In this document: piece by piece, positions 57,179 through 64,000 of the stretch
How positions within the stretch are numbered: the stretch's first letter is position 1
Layout: each line of letters opens with the position of its first letter
Assembly: GCF_017813335.1 (NCBI RefSeq)
Contig: NZ_JAGIYY010000001.1
Coordinates: 620,001-684,000 of the forward strand
Direction of reading: 5' to 3'
Source of the DNA: Tianweitania sediminis
Lineage (GTDB): Bacteria > Pseudomonadota > Alphaproteobacteria > Rhizobiales > Rhizobiaceae
Length of the DNA stretch: 64,000 nt
Notes under the pieces: generated by a model
What the model was told of the DNA's origin: nothing
Seen by the model: the letters and a program-made list of their open reading frames with translations, nothing else
The model's database searches: none
Translations under genes and position numbers: made by a program

Positions 57179-58828
57179 GTGACCGTGAACAAATATGAGC
57201 AGGGGCTCGAGCGCCGCGAAGCCAATCATCAGCCGTTGACGCCGCTGACCTTTCTGGAGCGTGCGGCGCGCACCTATCCCGACCACATCGCCGTGGTGCA
57301 TGGTCAAGCACGGCTTAGCTACCGTGACTTCTACCGCAACACCCGGCGGCTCGCCTCCGCCCTGGTTGGGCAGGGGATCGGCAAGGGCGACACGGTCACC
57401 GTGATGCTCTCAAACACGCCGCCCATGCTTGAAGCGCATTTCGGGGTGCCGTTTGCCCGCGGAGCCGTTCTCCATTCGCTCAACACCCGTTCGGATGCCG
57501 CCACCATCGCCTTTCAGCTTGACCATGCGGAGTCGCGCATTGTGATCGTTGATCGCGAATATTCGGCGGTGATGAAACAGGCGCTGGAACAGGCCAGCGT
57601 CAAGCCTGTCGTGATCGACTTTGACGATCCCGATTATCCCGCCGACGCGCCCGTTCCGAAGGGAGAGCGCATCGGCACGCTTGATTACCACGCGTTTCTT
57701 GAAAGCGGCGATCCGGACTTCGCCGTATCCATGCCCGATGACGAATGGGATGCGATCGCGCTGAACTATACGTCGGGAACCACCGGCAACCCCAAGGGCG
57801 TGGTGGTGCATCATCGCGGCGCCGCCCTGGCCGCTTACAGCAACATCATCCATTCCGGCATGAACCGGCATCCGACCTATCTCTGGACGCTGCCGATGTT
57901 TCATTGCAACGGCTGGTGCTTCCCCTGGACGCTGGCGATCCAGGCCGGCACTCATGTGTGTTTGCGCTGGGTGCGCGCCAGGGCGATGTATGATGCGCTG
58001 GCCGACCATGGCGTCACGCATCTGTGCGGCGCGCCGATCGTGATGTCGACGCTGATCAATGCAGCCGACGCGGACAAGCGGCCGTTTGAGCAAAGCGTAA
58101 CCTTCAACACCGCCGCAGCCCCGCCACCGGAAGCCGTTCTGCAGGCGATGGCGGAAGCAGGCTTCAACGTTACCCATGTTTATGGCCTCACCGAAACCTA
58201 TGGCCCGGCCGTGGTGAACGAGTGGCACGACCACTGGGATGTGCTGCCGGCGGCCGAACAGGCGGTGAAGAAAGCGCGTCAGGGCGTCAACTTCCTGGCG
58301 CTGTCGGAACTCGCCGTCCTCGACCCGCAAACCATGCAGCCGGTGCCGGCCGATGGCGAAACGCTGGGCGAGGTGATGTTTCGCGGCAATATCGTCATGA
58401 AGGGCTATCTCAAGAACGAGAAGGCCACGCAGGAAGCCTTTGCGGGCGGATACTTCCATTCCGGCGATCTCGGCGTGCTGCATCCCGACGGCTATATTCA
58501 GCTGAAGGACCGCTCGAAGGACATCATCATTTCCGGCGGCGAGAACATTTCCTCCATCGAGGTGGAAGACGCGCTTTATCGCCACCCCGATATCGCCTTT
58601 TGCGGCGTGGTGGCGATGCCGGACGAAAAGTGGGGCGAGCGGCCGGCAGCCTTTATCGAGCTCAAGCCTGGCCGGACCGCAACGGAAGCCGAGATGCTGG
58701 CCTTCTGCAAGGCCAACCTCGCGGGCTATAAGTGCCCGGCGCGGGTGATCTTTGCCGAGATCCCAAAAACCTCCACCGGCAAGATCCAGAAGTTCTCCTT
58801 GCGCAAGATGTTGGACAAGGGCAACTGA
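57179..58828 (+). CDS. Acyl-CoA ligase (AMP-forming), DmdB-like
   Basis: A 549-residue AMP-dependent synthetase. The P-loop NYTSGTTGNPKGVVVHH, the VYGLTETYGP motif, GYFHSGDLGVLHPDGYIQLKDRSKDII and PKTSTGKIQKF with its catalytic lysine are present. NKYEQGLERREANHQPLTPL is typical of the acyl-CoA ligase group that includes DmdB (methylmercaptopropionate-CoA ligase) and medium-chain acyl-CoA ligases. Substrate not determined. Start is GTG 57179, with AGGGAGGAG eight bases upstream; GTG 57185 is an alternative. Likely an operon with the rhodanese gene. Confidence 0.92.
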   Translation: MTVNKYEQGLERREANHQPLTPLTFLERAARTYPDHIAVVHGQARLSYRDFYRNTRRLASALVGQGIGKGDTVTVMLSNTPPMLEAHFGVPFARGAVLHSLNTRSDAATIAFQLDHAESRIVIVDREYSAVMKQALEQASVKPVVIDFDDPDYPADAPVPKGERIGTLDYHAFLESGDPDFAVSMPDDEWDAIALNYTSGTTGNPKGVVVHHRGAALAAYSNIIHSGMNRHPTYLWTLPMFHCNGWCFPWTLAIQAGTHVCLRWVRARAMYDALADHGVTHLCGAPIVMSTLINAADADKRPFEQSVTFNTAAAPPPEAVLQAMAEAGFNVTHVYGLTETYGPAVVNEWHDHWDVLPAAEQAVKKARQGVNFLALSELAVLDPQTMQPVPADGETLGEVMFRGNIVMKGYLKNEKATQEAFAGGYFHSGDLGVLHPDGYIQLKDRSKDIIISGGENISSIEVEDALYRHPDIAFCGVVAMPDEKWGERPAAFIELKPGRTATEAEMLAFCKANLAGYKCPARVIFAEIPKTSTGKIQKFSLRKMLDKGN

Positions 58829-58880
58829 GCGGCAACGGCGTCGGCGCTGGAATGACGGTCAACGTTGGCGAAGCTGGGCT

Positions 58881-59825
58881 TCAGCGTCCTCCCGTTGCTG
58901 CCGTCTCATTGGGCTGCCGCTGGGCACTGCCTTGAACGAAGGTTCGCTTCAGGGCGAGGATCGATCCGCCACCAAAAAGGACGCAGATCACCTCCACCAG
59001 CCAGCGCTTGGAGGCGCCGAGCGCAACATCGGGAAGACCCGAGGCAAGGCCTATTCCGATCAACGCCATGCTCGGGATCAGCGCCAGGGCGACCATCACC
59101 CCAGTGCCGAGCACCTTCATGCGCGACGAAACGATGACGCCGCCCGCAATCCCGGCAAGCAGCGAGGTTGCCACGCCGCTCGCCTGCACGCTGGACCAGT
59201 AGTTCACCCAATAACCGGCGGCGAGCTGATCGACGGCCTTGTTGTTGAGGAACAAGGCCAGCGGGGTCATGATCGCAGCAGAAAGGGCGAGCGCAAGATA
59301 GCCGTAGGCGTTGGATCTCAGACCGGCCATCATGCTGTGCCGATCCACCAGCGCTCCGAAAACAACGCGCAGAAGCGGCTCGAAGCCGGGCGCGATCAAC
59401 ATCGCTCCGACCACGACGTGGATCGTATCGGAAACGAGGCCAAACGCCGCCACGCCCCCCGCAAGGGCCATCAAGGCCAGGAAGTTGAACGAGGGATTGG
59501 TGTCCTGGCGCATCATTGCGCCTGTTTCTTCCCAGATGGCGTCATTGCCCTCTTCGTCGAGCGGTCCGGATGCGTCGGCGCGGATCGTCGCGTTGGGCTC
59601 ACTGATGCTGACAGCGCCGGTGCGGAGCAGGCCGTGTTCGCGCATCAGGTTGAGGATCTTGCCGCTTGCTTGGTTTGCGGCCTCCACCATCAGGACATCT
59701 CCTTCCGGTACTCTGGACGCGCCGGGCTGAAGGGTAATGCGCGCAACGCCTGGATGGTCGTGCAGCATGTCCAGCAGAAGGCTGCACTCTTCGGGAGAAC
59801 CTGAAAATTCGATCTGCCTCGGCAT
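58881..59825 (-). CDS. DUF389 membrane protein
   Basis: A 314-residue protein with a soluble ACT-like N-terminal part (1-105) and about six transmembrane segments from residue 113, including DTIHVVVGAMLIAPGFEPLL and a GIAGGVIVSSR segment. This layout is DUF389 (TIGR00341-type). Function unknown. The C-terminus is short and charged. It lies convergent with the acyl-CoA ligase, 52 bases apart. A possible stress promoter is located upstream at 59930-59954. Confidence 0.85.
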   Translation of the reverse strand: MPRQIEFSGSPEECSLLLDMLHDHPGVARITLQPGASRVPEGDVLMVEAANQASGKILNLMREHGLLRTGAVSISEPNATIRADASGPLDEEGNDAIWEETGAMMRQDTNPSFNFLALMALAGGVAAFGLVSDTIHVVVGAMLIAPGFEPLLRVVFGALVDRHSMMAGLRSNAYGYLALALSAAIMTPLALFLNNKAVDQLAAGYWVNYWSSVQASGVATSLLAGIAGGVIVSSRMKVLGTGVMVALALIPSMALIGIGLASGLPDVALGASKRWLVEVICVLFGGGSILALKRTFVQGSAQRQPNETAATGGR

Positions 59826-59929
59826 TTGTCTTTCGTGTTTGTTGCAGGGGTGTCAGGCTTGGCAAAACTGCAGGAGCGGTAGCTTGCGCGCACGTGAGAA
59901 CGGCCTACCGCCTTGCCGCCTGGCAGCCG

Positions 59930-59954
59930 AACCTTTCTTCGGCTGCTTAGTTCC
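59930..59954 (-). promoter_or_regulatory. Weak EcfG-type promoter candidate upstream of DUF389 gene
   Basis: On the minus strand GGAAC (plus 59950-59954) with an 18-base gap to TT (plus 59930-59931), preceded by GG. The predicted leader of nearly 100 bases is long. It overlaps a 9-bp hairpin (GCAGCCGAA / TTCGGCTGC, 59923-59946), so the match could be coincidental. Confidence 0.25.
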
Positions 59955-60072
59955 CGAAGTGGCTGCGCCGATGCAGGCGTGTTCGCCGGATAAGGCGCTG
60001 AGAGCGCTCCGGTGCAGGCGCGCTTGAATTAGTCCTTGCCCGTATTCCTTGCCGGCACCTCAGTCTGTCGCG

Positions 60073-60888
60073 TCAGCCGCGATCGACGGACCGGGCTATC
60101 TCCTGCCGTAGTTGGTCGACCTTTGCGCCTGCCCACTGCCGGGCGTCGTCGCCAAACACGAGCCGCGACGGCACTTCGTCATGCGACGCCAGCGCCACGA
60201 TCCGCGCGGCGAGCAGCTTCGGATCGCCGGGTTGATTGCCGTTGGCTTCTTCAACGAAGGCGCGATACCTCGCAATCGCCTCGGCATAGTCTGGAATGTC
60301 GATGCTGCCGAAGCTTGCCGACTTCTGGTCCATGAAGTCGGTCCGCAGCATTCCTGGCTCGACGAGAAGCGAGCGGACGCCGAACGGCGCCAATTCCTGT
60401 GCAAAGCCCTCCATCCACCCTTCCACCGCGAACTTCGAGGCCGAGTAGACCGCCCCACCGGCGTTGGAGACCAACCCGCTGACCGACGAGATGGTGACGA
60501 TGAGGCCTGAGCGACGCTCACGCATAGAGGGGGCAACCGCGCGCGCGACGTTCATCGTGCCGAACAGGTTGACCTCGAACTGACGCCGTACCGCAGCATC
60601 CGTAATGGTCTCGAAGAACCCGAGTTCCGCATAGCCGGCATTGTTGACCAGCACGTCAATTGCTCCAAACCTGCCGACGCTTTCAGCGGCGATCAAGCTC
60701 GCGGCTTTCGCGTCTGTGATATCGAGAGCGAGCGCATGCAGACGATCGTGCTCGCTTCCCAGAGCATCGCGCAGGGCCTCGGTGCGCCGCGCTGTTGCGA
60801 CAACCGTTTCGCCCGCATCCAGCGCTGCGCGCGCGATCTCGCATCCAAGCCCCCGGCTCGCGCCCGTCACCAACCAAACCTTACTCAT
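60073..60888 (-). CDS. Short-chain dehydrogenase/reductase
   Basis: A 271-residue classical SDR. The cofactor motif TGASRGLG (8-15), NNAGYAE and the active-site YSASKF (Tyr-x3-Lys) with a preceding serine are intact. The sequence layout with DVLVNNAGYAELGFFETITD is typical of oxidoreductases of unknown small-molecule substrate. ATG 60888 has AGGAG a few bases upstream. It is divergent from a LysR-type regulator and is very probably its target. Confidence 0.94.
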   Translation of the reverse strand: MSKVWLVTGASRGLGCEIARAALDAGETVVATARRTEALRDALGSEHDRLHALALDITDAKAASLIAAESVGRFGAIDVLVNNAGYAELGFFETITDAAVRRQFEVNLFGTMNVARAVAPSMRERRSGLIVTISSVSGLVSNAGGAVYSASKFAVEGWMEGFAQELAPFGVRSLLVEPGMLRTDFMDQKSASFGSIDIPDYAEAIARYRAFVEEANGNQPGDPKLLAARIVALASHDEVPSRLVFGDDARQWAGAKVDQLRQEIARSVDRG

Positions 60889-60932
60889 CGCCTGCTCCTT
60901 TTTCTTCCAATTGTCGGGAGCTAGGTAGTCAT

Positions 60933-60961
60933 GCTAATTAATGGTGATAACAGGCTAATTA
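60933..60961. promoter_or_regulatory. Direct repeat GCTAATTA, candidate LysR-type operator
   Basis: Two exact copies of GCTAATTA (60933-60940 and 60954-60961), 21 bases apart, i.e. two helical turns. Each contains the palindrome TAATTA. They lie in the 102-base gap between the divergent SDR and LysR genes. LysR-type regulators typically bind such regions and control the divergent gene. Confidence 0.55.
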
Positions 60962-60990
60962 GTAACGGGCCTTAGTAGCCGGGATCATCG

Positions 60991-61884
60991 ATGCGGCCGG
61001 ATCAGCTCGGCGACCTAGCCGTTTTTGCTGCGATCGCTTCCGACCGCAGCTTCACGCGGGCCGCAAAGCGCCTCGGCGTGACGCAGTCGGCGTTGAGCCA
61101 GACCATGAAGCGGCTGGAGAGCCAACTCGGTTTTCGCCTGCTTTCCCGCACAACACGCAGCGTCGCCCCGACCGCGGCGGGCGAGCGTCTGCTCGCCACC
61201 CTTGCGCCGGCACTCGCCGGGTTGGACGAAGAGATCCAGGCTTTATCCCAATCCCGCGGTGCAGCCATCGGCACCGTCCGGATCACCACGGGCAAACACG
61301 CCGCAGACACAGTGCTTTGGCCGATGCTTCCTTCCTTCATGCGCCGCAATCCCGGCGTCGAGGTGGAGGTGACCGTGGAGGGTGGGATGACGGACGTCGT
61401 GGCAAGCCGCTTTGATGCGGGCATCCGGCTCGGCGAGCGATTGGAGAAGGACATGATCGCGCTGGCCGTTGGGCCTCCGCTTCGCGTCGCCGTTGTCGCC
61501 GCCCCCAGCTATCTGAGCAACCACCCGCCACCGAGTGAGCCCGCCGACCTCACGGCACACCGCTGTATCGCCCACCGCGACGCGCAGGGCGACCTGTCTC
61601 CGTGGTCGTTTGAACGCGCGGGTCGTGCAGTGACGGTCACGCCAGGCCGCGGGCCGGTCTTCAATGACGGTGACCTGCTTGTGGCCACCGCCGTCGATGG
61701 GTTCGGCATTCTTTACATCCTAGAGGATCTGGTGGCGGGCCCAATTGCCGATGGCCGTCTCACGCGTCTGCTCGAGCCGTGGTGCGAGCCGTTCGCGGGC
61801 TACCACCTGTATTACCCTGATCGGCAGGGCACGACGGCCTTTGAACTGTTCAAGGAGGCCCTTCGCGCAAGCAGGGTCATGTGA
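60991..61884 (+). CDS. LysR-type transcriptional regulator
   Basis: A 297-residue regulator. The N-terminal winged helix-turn-helix (5-65; FAAIASDRSFTRAAKRLGVTQSALSQTMKRLE) and the C-terminal substrate-binding domain (about 90-290) are complete. The sequence KHAADTVLWPMLPSFMRRNPGVEVEVTVEG is typical of the LysR group controlling oxidoreductases. It is divergent from the SDR gene with a repeat-bearing region between. Autorepression is likely but not shown. Confidence 0.94.
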   Translation: MRPDQLGDLAVFAAIASDRSFTRAAKRLGVTQSALSQTMKRLESQLGFRLLSRTTRSVAPTAAGERLLATLAPALAGLDEEIQALSQSRGAAIGTVRITTGKHAADTVLWPMLPSFMRRNPGVEVEVTVEGGMTDVVASRFDAGIRLGERLEKDMIALAVGPPLRVAVVAAPSYLSNHPPPSEPADLTAHRCIAHRDAQGDLSPWSFERAGRAVTVTPGRGPVFNDGDLLVATAVDGFGILYILEDLVAGPIADGRLTRLLEPWCEPFAGYHLYYPDRQGTTAFELFKEALRASRVM

Positions 61885-61987
61885 GGGTCTGACAAGCGTC
61901 GGCGTCAATTTCTTTGATGATTGCGCGAGAGCACGGGGTAATGCCGCTTCGACGTCCCTGACGTTGAGCTTATGCTCTTACCAACTT

Positions 61988-62767
61988 TCAGCTCCGGATT
62001 GCCTCTGCATCGTGAAGGAAGTGAACCGTGTGCACCACCACGTTGTCCTGATCGATCAGGATCACGCCGTAGGCTGCGGGTTCGAGTGTGGTGCCGAAGC
62101 GGTCTTCGTTGAAGATCGCGGCTGCCTGGTGGCTTGTTCCTGAAAGCGTGTTGAACCCGATGCCGCGCCAGGAGCCGGAGGTTTGGCGGTGCACGTGGCC
62201 TGCAAAGATGTGGCGGACATTGCCGTGCCGCTTCAACCGCGCGTGGAACGCTTCGCTTAGGCCCAGCCCAATCCGGTCCAGCGCGGGCAGGTGGATGGCG
62301 AAGGGCGGGTGGTGCATGAAGATGAAGACGGGGCGTTCGCCAGCTTCAACAAGTGCCCTGTCGAGCCATTCCCCACGCTCAGGGCACAGCTCACCTTCGG
62401 TCCGACCATCCTGCAGCGTATCGAGCAGGATCACCCGCGTTGCGCCGACTTCAACAACCTCCTGCACGAAGCCCCGACGTACGGTGTAATTGGGGAACGC
62501 TGCGAAAAAAGCGCTGCGATCGTCGTGGTTGCCCATCAAAACACGCCACGGCACCGATGTTTGCTCCAGCCGCCGAGCGAGCGCTTCATAAGCAGGCGGT
62601 TCGCCATCATGGGTGAGATCACCTGAGATCACGAGAAGATCGGCGTCGCCGTGCTGCGCTCCGATATGAGACAGGCAGGCGTCGAGCCGCTCATGCGGAT
62701 CAAGTCCGAACAGATCTGTTCCCGGCACGGTGAGATGTGGATCGGTAACGTGGATCAGCTTGATCAC
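61988..62767 (-). CDS. Metallophosphoesterase (cyclic phosphodiesterase/GpdQ-like)
   Basis: A 259-residue calcineurin-like phosphoesterase with the five metal-binding blocks in order: D9-x-H11 in HVTDPHL, SGDLTHDG, GNHDD, FMHHPP and GHVHRQ. This pattern is shared by class III cyclic nucleotide phosphodiesterases (CpdA) and glycerophosphodiesterases (GpdQ); the substrate is not decidable. GTG 62767 overlaps the TGA of the upstream inositol-phosphatase gene (GTGA), so it is co-translated. AAAGGG lies about eight bases upstream. Confidence 0.9.
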   Translation of the reverse strand: MIKLIHVTDPHLTVPGTDLFGLDPHERLDACLSHIGAQHGDADLLVISGDLTHDGEPPAYEALARRLEQTSVPWRVLMGNHDDRSAFFAAFPNYTVRRGFVQEVVEVGATRVILLDTLQDGRTEGELCPERGEWLDRALVEAGERPVFIFMHHPPFAIHLPALDRIGLGLSEAFHARLKRHGNVRHIFAGHVHRQTSGSWRGIGFNTLSGTSHQAAAIFNEDRFGTTLEPAAYGVILIDQDNVVVHTVHFLHDAEAIRS

Positions 62768-63579
62768 GAGAAGGACCCTTTCGCCTCGCCTGAAACCAAG
62801 CCAAGAAGCTCCGAGCGCACCTGAGGTGCTCCGCCCATGGCCATGCCGCAGGCCTGCAGCCCGGCTTGCGAGGCGTCGAAAGCTTCGGTCCAACCGCCCG
62901 CTTCGCGGATCAGGCAGAGGCCCGCAAGACAGTCCCAACTGTTCATGCCCGGCTCGTAGTAGGCGATGAGCCGACCGCAGGCGACATGAGCCAGCATCAG
63001 GGCTCCGGAGCCGTTGCGGTAAAACATGCCGCCGGCAGCCAGCAACCGGTCGATGAAGCCCGAAATGGCGGTTGACGGAATGCGCAGATTGGCGCCGATG
63101 CCCACCAGACGATTTTCCACCGCGCCATCCTTGTCGACGCGCATTGGCTTGCCGTTGAGAAAAGCACCGCGTCCGCGGGCTGCGACAAACAGATCGCCGT
63201 TTGCGGGGTGCAGAATGAGGCCGAGCTCAGTTTCGCCATGCTTGACCAGTGCGATCGAGACACACCAGTCCGTCAGGCCGTGCAGAAAGCAGCTGGTGCC
63301 ATCAATGGGATCGACCACCCAGGTGAAGCCGCCTGAGCCTGCTTTGAGGCCGTTTTCCTCGCCAAGGAACCCATCATCGGGAAAGGCAGCTGCAAGACCT
63401 TCGCGGATCAGGTCTTCCACGGCGCGGTCTGCGGCCGAAACCAGATCCTGCCCATGCGATTTCTGTTCAACAGGAAGGCGCGCGAGATCGGCGCGAAAGG
63501 TGCTTGCCAGCGCGGCGGCCTCGGCAATCAGGCTGCGGACCGCGATGAAGCGGGGGAGATCGGGGAATTCGCAGGGCAT
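62764..63579 (-). CDS. Inositol monophosphatase family protein
   Basis: A 271-residue Mg-dependent phosphatase of the IMPase/FBPase/CysQ superfamily. The metal-binding blocks EEN (FLGEENG), DPIDGT and SWDCLAG are intact. It could hydrolyse inositol phosphates, sugar phosphates or PAP; the neighbours (LacI-type regulator, phosphoesterase) suggest sugar or polyol metabolism. ATG 63579 overlaps the stop of the upstream regulator (TGATG), and its own stop overlaps the phosphoesterase start, so three genes are translationally coupled. Confidence 0.9.
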   Translation of the reverse strand: MPCEFPDLPRFIAVRSLIAEAAALASTFRADLARLPVEQKSHGQDLVSAADRAVEDLIREGLAAAFPDDGFLGEENGLKAGSGGFTWVVDPIDGTSCFLHGLTDWCVSIALVKHGETELGLILHPANGDLFVAARGRGAFLNGKPMRVDKDGAVENRLVGIGANLRIPSTAISGFIDRLLAAGGMFYRNGSGALMLAHVACGRLIAYYEPGMNSWDCLAGLCLIREAGGWTEAFDASQAGLQACGMAMGGAPQVRSELLGLVSGEAKGSFS

Positions 63580-64000
63580 CAAAGGCTTTCAAAACGATCA
63601 GGTGAGGGCCTGAAACTGTTGCGCAGGATCAAGGGTGCCGGAACCCGCGCACGAACAGGCGGCACGAAAGGATCAGCCTGACGGCGATCAAGCATCTTGA
63701 TGGCCGCACTGGCGATCGCATCAGGGTCCTGACGAAAAGTCGTGAGATCATAAGCCTGCCAGGCAGCTTCCGGCACATCGTCGAACCCGACAACGGCAAG
63801 ATCCAAGGGCGTGGATTGGCTGGCAAGACTGCGCAGATGGTCGATGACACCAAAAGCCATCAGATCGTTGACGCAGAAGATGGCCTGCGGCAACGGCGCC
63901 TGCGCGAGAAGCAGGCGTGCGGCTTCCCGGCCGCCGCGGTAGTCCGTGTCGACGCCTCGAACAATGGATGCCTTCGCCCCGTGCTCCTGCGCGGCAGCAC
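63579..64000 (-). CDS. LacI-family transcriptional regulator, C-terminal part
   Basis: The gene enters from the right edge; the frame is open from base 64000. The visible 139 residues are the C-terminal half of the periplasmic-binding-protein-like domain of LacI/GalR regulators, with AIFCVNDLMAFG, LAVVGFDDVPEA and LTTFRQDPDAIASAAIKML. The DNA-binding N-terminus lies outside the window. Its TGA overlaps the inositol-phosphatase start. It probably regulates a sugar-uptake locus that continues to the right. Confidence 0.88.
   Translation of the reverse strand, partial: AAAQEHGAKASIVRGVDTDYRGGREAARLLLAQAPLPQAIFCVNDLMAFGVIDHLRSLASQSTPLDLAVVGFDDVPEAAWQAYDLTTFRQDPDAIASAAIKMLDRRQADPFVPPVRARVPAPLILRNSFRPSPDRFESL

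Noticed and set aside
55247-57307. A 686-codon minus-strand frame running over the alcohol dehydrogenase and rhodanese genes
   Set aside because: Out of frame with both genes, low-complexity Arg/Ala/Pro-rich translation; the dehydrogenase frame on the same strand has all family motifs.
59884-60027. 47-codon plus-strand frame starting at TTG with AGGAG upstream
   Set aside because: Composition is Arg/Cys/Leu-rich and unlike the neighbouring genes, the frame crosses a hairpin, and no similarity was recognised.

Overview
The window is a dense, GC-rich stretch of an alphaproteobacterial chromosome, most likely Hyphomicrobiales (Rhizobiales). Pointers are a stand-alone atpHAGDC operon behind priA, a roughly 1,590-residue NAD-glutamate dehydrogenase, usg, DUF2585 and DUF1674 proteins, Rsm22, several TTG starts, and promoters of the GGAAC-N16/17-(C/G)GTT type used by the alphaproteobacterial general stress sigma factor EcfG. 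The genus cannot be fixed from the sequence. No insertion sequence, prophage, integrase or CRISPR array was seen.

Layout. 1-5700: end of a DUF2585 gene, two TadG-like von Willebrand A proteins, tRNA-Ala(CGC) with its promoter, YggT, a GFA-fold protein and a transglutaminase-like protein behind a consensus EcfG-type promoter. 5700-6000: a 23-codon gene with a near-perfect Shine-Dalgarno between two terminators. 6000-16000: typA, a small exported protein, rsm22, an M3 peptidase, a marR-MFS pair, DUF429 plus a small membrane protein, a GNAT enzyme, ppa and a DUF1674 protein. 15900-28600: htpX-rsmB, heparinase-like protein, purH, and the convergent gdh-MFS pair, then an AhpD-like protein. 28600-34550: flavin-dependent oxidoreductase, lysE-type exporter, acs, usg, aldo/keto reductase and yggS. 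34660-47600: leuS-lptE, an acyltransferase, a small transaldolase, priA, a small membrane protein and the F1 ATP synthase operon, which has a terminator-like hairpin before atpC.

47600-55200 is the most accessory-looking part. Two glycosyltransferase-like genes follow atpC. Then comes a set of small, hydrophilic, probably disordered proteins transcribed outward from two divergent EcfG-type promoters. A histidine-ammonia-lyase homologue with a disrupted MIO triad, a frameshifted GntR/UTRA regulator remnant, a PAS-HWE sensor kinase, another small hydrophilic protein and a BrkB-family membrane protein complete it. HWE kinases and EcfG promoters are typical parts of the alphaproteobacterial general stress response, so this block reads as stress-response periphery, although sigma, anti-sigma and PhyR genes are not in the window.

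55300-64000: iron-dependent alcohol dehydrogenase, a rhodanese plus acyl-CoA ligase pair, a DUF389 membrane protein, a divergent SDR/LysR pair with a repeat-bearing operator region, and a tightly overlapping minus-strand operon (LacI-type regulator, inositol-monophosphatase-family protein, metallophosphoesterase) that runs off the right edge.

All functional calls come from reading translated sequence and motifs. No database search was run.
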